Below, piece by piece: positions 34,336 through 46,745 of a DNA stretch of 64,000 bases (its first letter is position 1; every line of letters starts with the position of its first letter). Both the position numbers and the translations under genes were made by a program. The notes below the pieces were generated by a model. It saw only the letters and a list, made by a program, of their open reading frames with translations. It was not told where the DNA came from and ran no database searches. The stretch lies in contig BJOX01000148.1 in assembly GCA_009731375.1 (NCBI GenBank), forward strand, positions 137,934 through 201,933, given 5' to 3'. Source of the DNA: Paulinella micropora (taxonomy: Eukaryota > Cercozoa > Imbricatea > Euglyphida).

Positions 34336-34788
34336 GATTTTCACGTCTTCAAGATGAGATCGAAGTAGACAAGTGGTTTTTGCTCTTAGACTCCCGACGG
34401 ACTCTATCTCCTTTCCCATTTCATATACCACCCAACAAATTAGTATTTTCTACAGGCTTGTACGATATTCATATTCACATATTTCGAACTGGCATTAGCT
34501 AAGGCAGGTCACACAATGCTATTTACCGCTTTGAACACGTAGTGATAGTATTGGCCCTACGCTCCTTTCGTGATGTATGATTGGGTACACTATATCCGTC
34601 CTACCTCTGCATGTTGATACTACCTTGATCAATGCGTTGACAGATATACGCACGCACATATCGCGCATTGATCTACATCTGCAATCTTTTTGATTCATTT
34701 TCTAAACTTTATACTTATTCACATATCAATTGGTCAATTATCTGTTACGATTCGTTTCGATCGCAACTCCAACCGACCGTTATGGTCT
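34336..34788. other. 3' untranslated part of the LTR element
   Basis: About 450 bp between the integrase stop and the poly-G tract. AT-rich, with no open frame worth reporting and no repeat recognised. Confidence 0.5.
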
Positions 34789-34805
34789 TGGGGGGGGGGG
34801 GGGGG
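34789..34805 (+). promoter_or_regulatory. Candidate polypurine tract (17 G) next to the 3' LTR
   Basis: A run of 17 G ends one base before the start of the 3' repeat. A purine run at exactly this place is where plus-strand DNA synthesis of LTR elements is primed. A pure G run is unusual and may vary in length. Confidence 0.55.
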
Positions 34806-34806
34806 T

Positions 34807-35406
34807 TATCGGAATGAATACCGTACCGGACCGAAACATTAATATTGTGTTAAACTTTCTTCAAGTTTACACTTCTATTTTTAGTTCCGTTACTTCATTT
34901 TTCCATTTATTTATCAACTGTCATAACTTGTAATTGTTACGTTTTCAACTGCCGTTAACAGATCAATTTATTTCCCTTTACCAGTTAACTTTTTAGAAAA
35001 TGTTAACTATTGCCTTTTTCCCCATATCTGAAACTTGATTTCCTTTGACCGCTTTTTCCGGTCCACTGTCATAATTATTGATAGGTAAATAGGCAATACA
35101 CCAGGTAAAGTGGCATTCTTTCACACTTTTTACTTTATTTTTCCAGACTGACTTGAACAACTCCAACCGCTACACAACTAGTGATAGCATTTGAATTATT
35201 CTCGTTATTTCTCAGAATTTGCATTGTTTCGAAAGAGACAAGTAGTCTGTCAAGCAAGTATACTAAATAAACTGGAATTGACCATCCCAGCATCTTTTGG
35301 TACCTTCCCTGTTCTCGGAAGTATTTTGAGATCAAATGACAGCAGTGTGTGTATTCATTTGAATGCAGATTTGCAATTTCCTCACAGGAGGCTGGTCAAG
35401 ACTTAC
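34807..35406 (+). repeat. 3' LTR
   Basis: Matches 22510-23109 in the same orientation. It begins TATCGGAATGAATACCG directly after the G tract and loses similarity after AAGACTTAC near 35406. Confidence 0.75.
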
Positions 35407-36190
35407 CGTGGCATATGAATACTAAAGAAAATATTCAACTTGCAGCAAGATAAATTAAATCAAAGTTGAAGGGTAAAAAAACTAAATGCAAATGATATTG
35501 AAGTAATAATTAATATTTTCTGTTAAGACGTGTAGTAATCACTTATGATCAAGTTATAATTGAAGTTACTACCGGGGTCGCTATTAGTGTCACTGTTCAA
35601 GGTATAAAACAAATTCAATTATTAATATTTCTATATACTAAGTTGGCTACTCTGCTTCCGTTGTCGCTTGCCAGTGAGCAAGATCCTCGTGCGCTGGTGG
35701 TGGATCTCCTGTATATACCACTTTCTCTACTCCTCTTGACTCTTCTCTTTCTTCTCCCCTTCCTTCAACCCCAGAAACTGAGAGAGAGAGCCTGCCATCA
35801 GAGAGTTTTCCCGGTTCTGGTCTAAAAGACTTGAATATATTTAATGATGCCTCTCCTTTATTAGTCACAACCAATCAATCCACCGAGACTCCGCTAGTAA
35901 CACAATCCTCTGTTCTTATATAATAACATTAATACTAGAAATATTAATAAGGTTCTGTAGATGATTAAGACCCCAGGTCTTACCCTTACGACTCGAGCTC
36001 AAGCCTGGGAATAAAAAAGGAATTTATTAATAAGAATAATATTGAACACAACTGGTTCAAGGCTAACCTCCACTTCTCAGTGCAATAGAAAGGGAAGCCA
36101 GAATTGAACGTGACCCAAACAACAAGCCAGAGGGAAACACCGTTAAAAACTGCGTGTCCCTTTGACACGTGTCAACTGAGGACACGATGC
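35407..36190. other. Unassigned unique sequence
   Basis: About 780 bp, AT-rich in the first 250 bp and of mixed composition afterwards. The only open frames are around 60-75 codons in mutually overlapping registers without motifs. I see no gene, RNA or repeat here. Confidence 0.5.
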
Positions 36191-36195
36191 GTTAC

Positions 36196-36281
36196 GCCGG
36201 TAAGAAGAAGAAGAAGACGAAGAAGAAGAAGAAGAAGAAGAAGAAGAAGAAGAAGAAGAAGAAGAAGAAGAAGAAGAAGAA

Positions 36282-36322
<41 letters not shown>

Positions 36323-36696
36323 GGAAGAAGAGGAAGAGGAAGAGGAAGAAGAAGAAGAAGAAGAAGAAGAAGAAGAAGAAGAAGAAGAAGAAGAAGAAGA
36401 AGAAGGAGGAGGAGGAGGAGGAGGAGGAAGAAGAAGAAAGAAGAAAGAATAAAGAAGAAAGAAGAAAGAAGAAGAAAGAAGAAAGAAGAAAGAAGAAAAA
36501 AAGAAGAAAAGAAGAAAGAAAGAAAGAAGGAAGAAAGAAGAAAGAAAGAAGAAAGAAGAAAGAAGAAAGAAGAAGAAGAAGAAGAAGAAGAAGAAGAAGA
36601 AGAAGAAGAAGAAGAAAGTCCGAGCGATCATACAAGAGAAGAAGAAGAAGAAGAAGAAGAAGAAGAAGAAGAAGAAGAAGAAGAAGAAGATCACAT
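36196..36696. repeat. (GAA)n/(AAG)n trinucleotide block with GGA and AAGA variants
   Basis: Polypurine trinucleotide repeat of about 500 bp, interrupted by GAAAGA variants and a short unique piece near 36616-36635 that recurs near 36700 (GTCCGAGC). Open frames across it (poly-Lys, poly-Arg, poly-Glu) are artefacts of the repeat. Confidence 0.9.
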
Positions 36697-36842
36697 CAAG
36701 AAGAAAGTCCGAGCCAAAATGGAAGGGATCATGCAAGGCGTCTTCAAAAAGTAAAGGTCGCTCCATGGAAGAAAGGAAAAGGCCAGAGCAAGAGAAAGCA
36801 AGGACAAGACACAAGTCAGAAAAACAAAATTAAAAAGGGAAC

Positions 36843-37015
<173 letters not shown>

Positions 37016-37290
37016 TCGTAGAAGGAAGGAGTGGGAAAGGTTAGAACTATAAATGTCTCACGGTTTTGAATAACGAAGAGCACTTTTCATAGGGATATCT
37101 TGACAAGGAACAGTGAGAGTGGTAGGCAGAATGTATTAGAATAGCTACATATTTACTAAGAAAGAGAGAAAATATATAAACTCTTTAAGCTGATTGAATT
37201 ATTCATGACATCGGGACAATGGTTAGAATTCACACAAAATTTGACAGTAATTTCCATGAAAACTTGAGGGAAATAAATTAAAAACTCTGT

Positions 37291-37494
37291 TTGTGTCTTG
37301 CTGTGGTGGCTGCCAAGGAGAAAATCCTGATTCTCAAGTACAATGAGCAAAAACTTAAAGCGTTTCGTTCTCAGCAAAGCCAGGTCCTTGTGGCTCGTAA
37401 AGAAGCTCATTTGAAAGCTCACGTCAAGAGCTTTCTAAACGCAGCTTTTGGACGCAGAATTGGTTTCAAACGAAGCACTGAAAGTCGTGGTTGA
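37291..37494 (+). CDS. Possible short coding remnant (67 codons)
   Basis: An open frame ending at TGA 37492-37494 with balanced amino acid composition (KEKILILKYNEQKLKAFRSQ; KAHVKSFLNAAFGRRIGF) and no repeats. There is no good start context, no neighbour in the same frame, and no family recognised. It may be an exon or a fossil. Confidence 0.2.
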   Translation: MCLAVVAAKEKILILKYNEQKLKAFRSQQSQVLVARKEAHLKAHVKSFLNAAFGRRIGFKRSTESRG

Positions 37495-37869
37495 TTGTAC
37501 ATAAGAACTAGGAATTTCTCATCAGCGCCCTGTGCTGCTTCTTCTTTTCCACATAATATAATTCCTTTGCAATATTACTGAAATTGCGCAATCGTCAGAC
37601 TTTGATCTCATCGTTCTCCATCAATAGTAGTGATATAAAAAGCTGAAACCATCAGTTAATAGCTAAGGATAAGAGCTTTCAAATGACGCGCTCCGTATTT
37701 CATATCAAATATCGATAGAGAGTAAACAAAAAAATCTAGGTTAGACGAAGTACTAGGAACTTCGCCTACACTTGTTGCTACTTACATGCTGTTCATAACT
37801 ATAAAACCCAAATTTCTAGATGGGGCAGAACAAGTCCTAAAAAATCCAAAACTTGGGCAAGCTGTAAGA

Positions 37870-38161
37870 CTAGAGCTCCGCGGCGAACGACTCAGGCGAG
37901 GGCAAGGTCCAGTTTCCTAGATTGATAGATGGACAGGCGGGAAGACAGACAGGTGAGTAGATAGATAAATAATTAGATGGATGGATGGATGGATGGATGG
38001 ATGGATGGATAGATAGATGGATAGATAGATAGGTAGGTAGGTAGGTAGATAGGTAGATAGATAGGTAGATATATACCTGCTTTCAGTCTGTCTTCTTTCA
38101 GCTTCCGCTTAGCGTTGACCCTGAGATAGAAAGATAGATAGATAGAACCAGATAGATAGAG

Positions 38162-38217
<56 letters not shown>

Positions 38218-38242
38218 GGATGGATGGATGCATGGATGGATG

Positions 38243-38294
<52 letters not shown>

Positions 38295-38307
38295 CATAGA
38301 TAGATAC

Positions 38308-38384
<77 letters not shown>

Positions 38385-38446
38385 GAGTACGGACCTGAGT
38401 CTGCTCTCGGTGATGTAGGACTTGGTTGTATACGCGTGTAGAAAGG

Positions 38447-38521
<75 letters not shown>

Positions 38522-38553
38522 ATAGATAAATAGATAGATAAATAGATAGATAA

Positions 38554-38589
<36 letters not shown>

Positions 38590-38706
38590 GATAGGATAGG
38601 ATAGGATACGATAGGATAGGATAGGATAGGATAGGATGGGATAGGATAGATAGGATAGGATAGGATAGGATAGGTAGGTAGGTAGGTAGGTAGGTAGGTA
38701 GGTAGG

Positions 38707-38786
<80 letters not shown>

Positions 38787-38854
38787 AAGAAAGATGGTAG
38801 GCATCCTTTTCATAGCCCGCTAAGCGACCTAAGGTAGGTAGGTAGGTAGGTAGG

Positions 38855-38933
<79 letters not shown>

Positions 38934-39038
38934 ATAGGTCGATAGGTAGATAGGTATATAGATAGATAGATAGGTAGATAGATAGATAGAAAGATAGATA
39001 GATAGGTAGGTAGGTAGGTAGGTAGGTAGGTAGGTAGG

Positions 39039-39105
<67 letters not shown>

Positions 39106-41641
39106 GATAGATAGATGGACCTGAGTCTACTCTCCGTGATGTAGGCCTTGCTTGTGTTAGCGTGCATGAACAAAGAGCAAGGAAACATCTGTCGCGCATC
39201 TTCCAGCGAGATCACTTTACCAAAGTTGATCAGAAATTCGGAGAAAACGTACCTACATGATATGATATGATGTGATATGATATGATGTGATGTGATGTGA
39301 TGTGATGTGATGTGACATGACATGACATGACATGACATGACGTGACGTGACGTGACGTGACGTGACATGACATGACATGACATGACATGACATGATATGA
39401 CATGATATGATATGATATTATATGATATTATATGATGATATATGATATATGATATATGATATATGATATATGATATATGATATATGATATATGATATACG
39501 GTATATGATATACGATATACGGTATACGATATACGATATACGATATACGATATACGATATACGATATACGATATATGATATATGATATATGATATATGAT
39601 ATATGATATATGATATATGATATATGATATGATATGATATATGATATATGATATATGATATATGATATATGATATATGATGTATGATATATGATATATGA
39701 TACATCATATGATATATGATATATGATATATGATATATGATATATGATATATGATATATGATATATGATATATGATGTATGATGTATGATATATGACATA
39801 TGACATATGACATATATGATATATATGATATATAATATATGATATATGATATATGATATGATATGATATGATATGATATGATATGATATGATATTGATAT
39901 TGATATACCGGTGCATATGGTCAAAGGTGGCAGCCCGTTCCCCCTTCAGAAAGTCAGCGATTACCATGTCATAAGCACAGGTCTTACCACACGCTCGCGT
40001 AAAGGTTTCGACTGCTACCAGCTCATTGGCTAATGCCCTACTGCCTGAATTGTAGAGAGCGTTCCCGTTGATGTGCCGGTAGAGGTCTGAGGACAAGTAC
40101 TGCATGCGAGGCGCAGAACCTTTGATCCAGAAGTCCTCACTGTATGGGGGCAGTAAGCCTGCAGACATACATGCAGACATACATAAACTCACACAAATAT
40201 ATACATATATATGCATGTATACATACAACGTTGACACCGCTGCTGCAGGCTGAAAGAGAAATTCACAAATACATACATACATACATACATACATACATAA
40301 ATACATACATACATACATCTCAATTGAAGTGAGGGTTAGGGTTAGATACATACGTGCGTACATAATACATGCATACATACATACATACATACATACATAC
40401 ATACATACATACATACATACATACATACATACATACTGCATACATACCATAGATGTGCTCAATCCACCGCTCCCTCAACACGACGGTATCCGGCTCCATT
40501 AGCAGAAAATATTGAAAGCCTTTCTGGCTTATGCGTCGATAGATTTCAAAGAAAGCCAGATTGGGTCCCTCAGGATATTCGTTTTCAAGCTCGGGGGGAA
40601 TCGGCGTTGTAATGAACTTGAATTCAGAGAAGCACTTGAGGGAGGGGCGGACAAGTGCAGTCACCATCTCTTGAAACTCCTATGTACACATGTATATATC
40701 TATGCACATACCTATGTAAATATGTATGTATACATGGATGTATGCAAGTTTTAATGTATGTAAGTGCATGTACGAATGCACATGTGTGCATACATGTGCA
40801 TATGCAACGCACGCATATGTATGACCTGGCTGGGGTCTTTTATGGTAGCGATGTAGAGAGAAGGCAAGGGCACGTCCTTTGATGGCAAAGGACAGACATA
40901 GGCCGGGGTGTCAACAGCTTGAAGGGCGGGGGAGGAGGAAAGAGAGTCTGAGGAATTGGACAAGACAGGAGTAGTAGTAGTCGAGGAATGGGTGGAGGAG
41001 GGATTCGAGGAGGAGGGGGAGAGTTGCTTGTAGAGGGCGTGGCAAGGCGCGAAGGCAGGTAAGCTCCAGCGACTTAAGGAATCGCGCAACCGGTCCTAGA
41101 CATTCACAGACAAAAAATTCATACACAAAACTTGCTCGACAGTGAGAGCACCATCGTTATCATCATGATCACCACCATTATAATCAACACCATTCACCAT
41201 CACCACCATCACCATAATCACTACCATCATCACCATCATAATCATCACCATCATCATCACCATCATCATCACTATCATGATCCGACCTGGTCCGTCTCGG
41301 AGGTGGTGGTGGGGATCACAATGGCTAACGTGCGGCTCGTGTGCTGGACCGGCGCCGCCACCGCAATTTGCGTCTGATTCACGCCTTTGCCTACTATCTG
41401 CCCCGCTCGGGTCGGCACGCCCGCTTTGCCAATTTCACCGTCCGGACCCGAGATTTTCTTTTTCCCGTCGGGACTGGCGCCGTTTCCACTTGGGCTTGGG
41501 TTTTGGCCCGGCGGGGCCTGCCAGACCTTTACGTTGGCGTTCCCGCTCTCGTTAGTGCGCAGGGAGGAGTTGCGATGTATCAACACCTAGCCATACATGC
41601 AGAAAGAAAGAAAAGGTTGATAGGGGAAGAGGGAGAGGGGG

Positions 41642-41682
<41 letters not shown>

Positions 41683-41698
41683 NNNNNNNNNNNNNNNN

Positions 41699-41774
<76 letters not shown>

Positions 41775-42077
41775 CTCTCTTGACCGTGCAAGGGAATTTT
41801 TTCTTAGCTTCTTCTAATCCGATCGTCTCGTAGTAGTTGACAATGAAGGGCGAAAAGACTAGCAGGTGGCGGATTTCCCAGGCTTGCCTTAGAAAGGTGT
41901 GGAAGAGCGTGAGGTCATATGCACACCAGGGCAGTCTGTCGCACCCTTCAAGTCGCCTGTCGGTGTCGGAGAAGAAGCGGGCAGCCTCGGGGTCACCGGA
42001 GTTGTAAAGCGCGTTTCCATTCACATGATTGAGCTGGTTGCTCTTTTTTGAATTGGGCCACACCGGAGCCGAGCCCT

Positions 42078-42173
<96 letters not shown>

Positions 42174-42203
42174 CATAGATAGATAGATAGATAGATAGGT
42201 AGG

Positions 42204-42250
<47 letters not shown>

Positions 42251-42255
42251 ATAAT

Positions 42256-42311
<56 letters not shown>

Positions 42312-42505
42312 GTCGAAGGATGAAACCTTAACCCAGAAATCCTCGGCTTGCGGTGGCAGGAGGCTGTACAAGTGATCCTACATACATATATACCTGAATA
42401 CATCTATAGATTACATACATAACATACATAACATGCATAACATACATGACATACATAACGTACATGACATACATACAGACATACATACATACATACATAC
42501 ATGCA

Positions 42506-42539
<34 letters not shown>

Positions 42540-42746
42540 CATAAATACATACACACACCATACATACATGCATACACACATACATACATACATACATACA
42601 TACATACCATCCATCTGGGCCGGATCGGGAGCGTGTCTGGTTCGATCATGAGGAAATAGTGTATGCCTGCAATACATACATACATACATACATATATATA
42701 TATACATACATACATACATACATACATACATACACACATACATACA

Positions 42747-42780
<34 letters not shown>

Positions 42781-43475
42781 CAATACATACATATAAACTG
42801 TATGTTATGTACCTCGAGCATGAAGATGATCATAAAGGCGAAAGAAGGCTTGGTTAGGCCCCTCCGGGTACGAGTCTGGAGAAAAGACATACATACATAC
42901 TTACATACATACATAAATACATACATACATAAATACATACATACATACATACATACATACGTACGTGCATACGTTAGGCCCCTCCGGGTAGGAGTCTGGA
43001 GCAAATACATACATACATACATACATACATACATACATACATACATACATACGTGCATACTTACGTGCATACGTATATCTATACATACAAACAATACATA
43101 CATATAAACTGCTTAGGCCCCTCCGGGTAGGAGTCTGGAGCAAATATATACATACATACATACATACATACATACATAAATACATACGTGCATACGTACG
43201 TGCATACGTTAGGCCCCTCCGGGTAGGAGTCTGGAGCAAATACATACATACATACATACATACATACATACATACATACATACATACATACATACATACA
43301 TACATACGTTCATACGTACGTGCATACGTATATACATACATACAAACAATACATACATATAAACTGTATGTACCTGGAGCGTACGTGTTGACGAACCACA
43401 GCCGGTCGAAACACACAGAGACTGGCCTACATACATACATACATACATACACAAATACATCATATATACATACAG

Positions 43476-43508
<33 letters not shown>

Positions 43509-43724
43509 CATACATATGTACATACACATACACACATACACATACATACATACGTACATACATACATACATACATACATACGTATATATAGAAATACATC
43601 TACCTGAACAGCTGCAGGATGGTTGCTCGAAAAGCTTCGTCCGGTTGTGTGTTGACAGAGATGACCTGCACGTGTGCATATATACATATATATTTTATGC
43701 ATATGTCTGGAGAAAGAGACAGTA

Positions 43725-43775
<51 letters not shown>

Positions 43776-44334
43776 CAGCTGTGGACGATGCAAGGAGGTG
43801 GAGCGCGGGAATACACAGCTATCAGCTTCTGACGAAGGAGAGGTTTGCTGTGGGAGCTCCCAAGGAGGGAGACGGGGCGGTTTCCGTTTATGTGAGGAGG
43901 AAGAAGCGGAATAATCGGGAAGCAAGTCAGAAGAAGAAGGGAGTGCAGAAGAAGAAGCAAAGGAAGCAGCAGGATCAGAGAGGAAAGAAGAGGAGGAAGA
44001 GATAGAGGAAGAGGTAGAGGAAGAGGTAGAGGAAGAGGAGGAAGAGGAGGAGGAGGAGGACGAGGAAGAAGAAGAAGAAGAAGAAGAAGAAGAAGAAGAA
44101 GAAGAAGAAGAAGAAGAAGAAGAAGAAGAAGAAGGGTTAAGGAGGATATAGCTCAAGGCGGAGCAGGGAGCGAACTCGGGCTGGGCCCACCGAGCCATGG
44201 TGGCTTGCAGCCTAGCCATGAAGCAAACACAAATTAGCCATGGCGCGCACAAAACACACATTAGCCATGGTGCACACACATATTAAACATAGATATCATC
44301 GAGCCACAACAGTGTAGTAGTAGTAGTGGTAGTG

Positions 44335-44393
<59 letters not shown>

Positions 44394-44435
44394 TGTTCTT
44401 GTTGTTGTTGTTGTTGTTGTTGTTCACACAAACAA

Positions 44436-44468
<33 letters not shown>

Positions 44469-45978
44469 CACACACACACACATTATGTCACCTGCGCACG
44501 TCTGTGTCTTGTTTGGTCATGGAGATGGCGATGGCGAGCCGCGGCGGGTCTTCCAGCGTGAACTGTTTTGCCTGCGTACCCTTTTTCGGACTTCGCGTGG
44601 TGGAAGGGGAAGCTACGTTGACTGTCTGGGTTTGTAAGGACGGCATGGGCAGCGCCACCCACACCACAAAATAGCCGGCTATGACCAAACCTAACAGCTT
44701 AATCGGCCGACCGGGTCCTTTGCCACCACTGCCGGAAAAGGACGGCGTCCGGAAATCTAATTTTCGTTCGGTTGTCCCTAGTTTCCGCTCGACTGTTCTG
44801 ACGGGGGAGATCAGCAGTTTTTTCAGGCCGCAGCAGGACCGCCAAGCCGTTTGCAAAGAAGTGCACAGTCTCTCCACCTTTCCGTTGGTCTGAGGTTGCA
44901 TGCCCATCTTGGCGAGCAGACGAAACCGCTTGCCGGGCCGGCGTTTCTTGTCCAGTGAGCCGGGAGTGTCCTCGCTCTCCGCAATTCCACTTTGTCCCAC
45001 GCGCTTCGGCGGAGTCCGCAGAGCACTAAGCGATTGGCTGAAAGGTCGGCTTAGATGGCCGAGTGACTGAGGTCGGTTTTGAAGTAAAGGACTGGGTGGA
45101 CAGGAGGAGTAGGATTCATCCCCTTGTGCCGGCCTGGCCAGATGCAGCTCGGCCTCTCTTGCTTTCGCAGCTTCAAGCTCTTCCTTACTTAGTCTCTCCT
45201 GAGCCTCCCTCTCTGCCTGCAGCTGTTGCATGCGCCGCTCCTCAGCGATGTTGCGGGGTCGCACCACGTGCTCCTGGTAGAGTAGGTAAATTGCAGCCGC
45301 GCCTGTGATGAGCGCCGCGGTGGCGACCAGTGAAAGTATCATATCAGTAAGCGTGGAGTGTCTGTAGCTAAAACCTGATTCCAGATATTCCTCAGGCCAC
45401 AGCACAGCACCCCTGTCCGGGAGCGTTTCTACACTGCATTGGCAGATCATATCAACAAACTCAGACCGATCGAAGTCGAAGTCGCAAGTCACGGTCTGGT
45501 GCACGCCGCAGCGCCGGTCCGTGCGCGTGTGCTTCTTGTCGCTCCAGGCCGTCGTGTAGCCCGCCACACAGTCCAGCCCCATCTCCTGGTAAGCGCAAAA
45601 TCGGCGGCAGGTTTTGAAGAAAGTGGCTGAGCTCGTGTAGCGTGTACACGAACCACAGTAGCGGTCCAGACGAAAAGCTGGCTCCCACGTGGCCCCCCAG
45701 CACTCGTCCTGCTCGCCAATAAAACTGTAACAGTCGCACATCATGGAAGCGTCCACGTCTGTGTCGTGTTCTGCTTTGTATTGCTGGATTTCCCTCGTCA
45801 CGTTGGCCCAGCACGGCACTTCCTTCAGGGGATGGCAGGTGTTCGCGTCTGCAGGGTCCTTTCTCTGTGCCAAGAGCAGCTGTTTCGCCGTCTCGTTCAC
45901 TCCCAAGGTGCCCACCCAGGCCCCAATACACACCGGGGTCACAAACTGGACACAGAGGAAAAGTAAAAAGAATATATA

Positions 45979-46010
<32 letters not shown>

Positions 46011-46283
46011 AAGAGAGAGAGAGGGGGGAGAGGAGTATATATACAGGAAAATAACATCATTTCAAAAATGTGAGAGAAAAATGGAGAAAGAGGGAAAGGG
46101 AGAGAAAGAGAGAGAGAGAGAGAGAGAAGAGGAAGAGAGAGAGAGAGAGAGGGAGGGAGAGAGAGAATGTATCTATACATGAAAATGATATCATTTCAAA
46201 AAATATGAGAGAGGGAGAAAGATATCATTTCAAAAAAATATGAGAGAGGGAGAAAAATATATATATATGTATANNNNNNNNNN

Positions 46284-46333
<50 letters not shown>

Positions 46334-46578
46334 TGTTTACTTCTCGTGTGACTTGCGCTGCGCAGTAGCGGTCGCACGTGTGGTAGATCTCTGTGTGTTC
46401 CTTGTCCGTCAACGCTGAACAGTCGCCGCACACTGCACGATGGCCCGTGAAACCCTTCGTCCAGCAGTCTAGGTAGATAGATAGATGGATGGATAGATAG
46501 AAAGGTAGAAAGCTAGATAGATAGATGGATGGATGGATGGATGGATGGATGGATGGATGGACGGATGGACGGATGGAT

Positions 46579-46616
<38 letters not shown>

Positions 46617-46631
46617 ATGGATGGATAGATG

Positions 46632-46695
<64 letters not shown>

Positions 46696-46711
46696 TAGAT
46701 GGATATGTAGA

Positions 46712-46745
<34 letters not shown>

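Larger units (their letters stand above)
22510..35406 (+). mobile_element. Ty3/Gypsy-like LTR retrotransposon, about 12.9 kb
   Basis: Two direct repeats of about 600 bp (22510-23109 and 34807-35406) flank gag, protease, RT-RNase H and integrase in the order PR-RT-RH-IN, which defines the Ty3/Gypsy arrangement. A 17-G tract directly precedes the 3' repeat. The coding region is interrupted by about ten indels or stops, so this copy is not autonomous as assembled. It is unusually long because of about 3 kb of extra coding sequence between protease and RT. No target-site duplication is obvious at the repeat edges, and the repeats do not begin with TG, so the outer borders are approximate. Confidence 0.85.
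37870..41586 (-). other. Second glycosyltransferase-like domain (exons 11-17 seen) of the minus-strand gene
   Basis: Begins in exon 41287-41586 with a Pro/Gly/Gln-rich linker and then [15 protein letters not shown]. Next come [14 protein letters not shown] with a Ser/Thr linker (40826-41095), one 232-nt exon with [18 protein letters not shown] and [20 protein letters not shown] (40448-40679), an exon with [10 protein letters not shown] and [11 protein letters not shown] (39909-40158), an exon with [18 protein letters not shown] sequence ending FPC (39121-39252), and two small exons ending in [11 protein letters not shown] and TAG. Four-residue E-P-D-T probably takes the place of the D-x-D metal-binding motif. 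Confidence 0.65.
41785..44211 (-). other. First glycosyltransferase-like domain of the minus-strand gene
   Basis: It starts at the end of exon 44492-45945 ([15 protein letters not shown]) and continues in exon 43776-44211 ([13 protein letters not shown], then a Ser run). Next come exon 43604-43665 ([17 protein letters not shown]), 43374-43426 ([14 protein letters not shown]), 42813-42875 ([19 protein letters not shown]), 42608-42666 ([18 protein letters not shown]), 42327-42377 ([17 protein letters not shown]), and 41785-42075 ([22 protein letters not shown], and ending [13 protein letters not shown]). Each block aligns with the second domain, yet the exon borders are almost all different. 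Confidence 0.65.

Noticed and set aside
38109-40462. Open frames of Ser-Ile-Tyr-Leu and His-Ile-Ser-Tyr repeats
   Set aside because: TAGA and ATATGA repeat translations that only touch true exon pieces of the minus-strand gene.
43516-44005. Plus-strand frames across 43516-44005
   Set aside because: Antisense to phased exons 43604-43665 and 43776-44211 of the minus-strand gene.
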